A program made the position numbers and the translations under genes. The notes below the pieces were generated by a model that was not told the DNA's origin, made no database searches, and worked only from the letters and a program-made list of their open reading frames with translations. Shown here one piece after another: positions 63,060-64,000 of a stretch of 64,000 nt of DNA (positions are counted from its first letter, which is position 1; every line of letters begins with the position of its first letter). The stretch lies in NCBI RefSeq assembly GCF_018691265.1, contig NW_024881261.1, positions 24,577,374 to 24,641,373 of the forward strand, in the 5' to 3' direction. This stretch comes from Tyto alba (taxonomy: Eukaryota; Chordata; Aves; Strigiformes; Tytonidae).

Positions 63060-63250
63060 ATAACCCTTTTCACTTTGTAGCACTTCCCAGAGCGTCTCAT
63101 AACACTTCATAAACATTAAAGCTCAGAATAAACCAATAAGGTGAGTGTGTACTCTTGTCTCTGTTTTACAGGTGGACAATTGAGAGAGTTTTTTGCCCAA
63201 GGTCATACAGCAAGAGCAGAGTCAGAAACAAGTGAAATCGAGTTCTAACT
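63060..63250 (-). mobile_element. MIR-type SINE relic, reversed
   Basis: This is the clearest MIR-like copy in the window. CTCTGTTTTACAGGTGGACA is followed by TTTTGCCCAAGGTCATACAG, CAAGAGCAGAGTCAG and AATCGAGTTCTAAC. These match the inverted MIR order: ccattttacagatgagg, cttgcccaaggtcacacag, tggcagagcc, attcgaac. Upstream, CATAAACATTAAAGC and AATAAGGTGAGTG fit the inverted 3' part. Confidence 0.78.
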
Positions 63251-64000
63251 TTTTTCTTCAGCTAGAGTCCTGAAATGTTGTCAGCCACTCTACATTTAGG
63301 ACAAAAATCACCTGTCTGGAGGAAAAGACCTGCAGAATTCGGCATTCAGTTTTCAGTGTAATGTTAATATATGTTTCTGAAAGCCTTTTAAAGATGAACT
63401 GCATGTGCATTTTCAGTAATCAGAGTACTAGGGCAAAAATGTATAATATATAATATAATACAAATATATAAGAGCTGCAAAAATAAGAGTATGAATAAAA
63501 TTGAGTTATACGGTTGATAAGACCTAGAAGAATGAAGGCAGAAGTGTTCACAAAAACTTCTTTAAATCAGTGTAAATCCAGAACAATTCAATTTCACAGA
63601 GATATTTGCAGATAACAATGCAAGTAAAATACATAGGTTTCAATAAAGATTTTGTTTTCTGGTCCAGCTAAGGCCTATTCAATGACTCCACATTTCAAGC
63701 CATCTTTGGGGCAGATACAGGCAGTTTCTGATTCAGACCATTGTTAGATCATGCTCAAGCCTTTTATGCCAACATATACTGGGGATTCTCCCCCAGTTAC
63801 AGTCGTTACAGTGAATTGTAAGGCTGCAGTGCTGTGTTATCCCCATGGATAACATCTAAATGTGAGTTGATGCAAGATGCTCTGACCTGCCCTTATCACA
63901 TAGTTTCATCTGACGCCTTTAGTCAGATTTGACAAGTTTATGTCCATAGCAAGAGTGAGTTCTGTGGGCTACATTACTGTTTAATCACTGAGCTAGCTGG

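Overview
The window is vertebrate nuclear DNA, most likely from a bird. It is AT-rich and nearly all non-coding. No long open reading frame belongs to an intact gene other than one short spliced exon. Three things point to a bird or another sauropsid. The exon is a vertebrate adenosine kinase (ADK) exon. The interspersed repeats are decayed CR1 LINEs, MIR-type SINEs and a DIRS-like relic. A-rich, CAAA-type simple repeats are prominent and overall repeat density is low. The species cannot be determined from the window.

Gene content: one confident coding exon at 56378-56548 on the + strand. It is 171 bp, 57 codons, phase 0 at both ends. It encodes the piece of ADK that corresponds, by my recollection of the human short isoform, to about residues 169-225. 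It has a good 3' splice site and a textbook 5' splice site. By eye I found no other ADK exon, so at least 56 kb of upstream intron and at least 7.4 kb of downstream intron surround it. ADK is known for very large introns in vertebrates, and this fits.

Layout: 1-15 kb is mostly unique intron with a MITE-like relic (about 5.06-5.29 kb), an A/C-rich simple repeat (6.24-6.37 kb) between two copies of a 28-bp word, and a CpG-enriched patch (12.6-13.2 kb). 15.5-16.5 kb is a roughly 1 kb decayed CR1 (L3-like) LINE 3' end. 16.5-32 kb is mostly unique, with a GC-rich patch and an 18-bp palindrome at 28.8-29.1 kb and another 18-bp palindrome at 30.5 kb. 32-46 kb holds a second CR1 relic, a G13 tract, a recent 102-bp tandem duplication (34.8-35.0 kb), a (TTTG)n repeat, a DIRS-like RNase H relic (41.1-41.5 kb) and an avian-type CR1 3' end (45.1-45.3 kb). 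46-64 kb holds several MIR-type relics, the ADK exon, and AT-rich blocks that look like candidate conserved non-coding elements.

I see no prokaryotic genes, CRISPR array, operon, rRNA or tRNA gene, and no convincing undescribed system. The observations most worth following up are the near-identical tandem duplication, the DIRS-like relic, the CpG patch, and the Mg-site motif split by the ADK exon junction.
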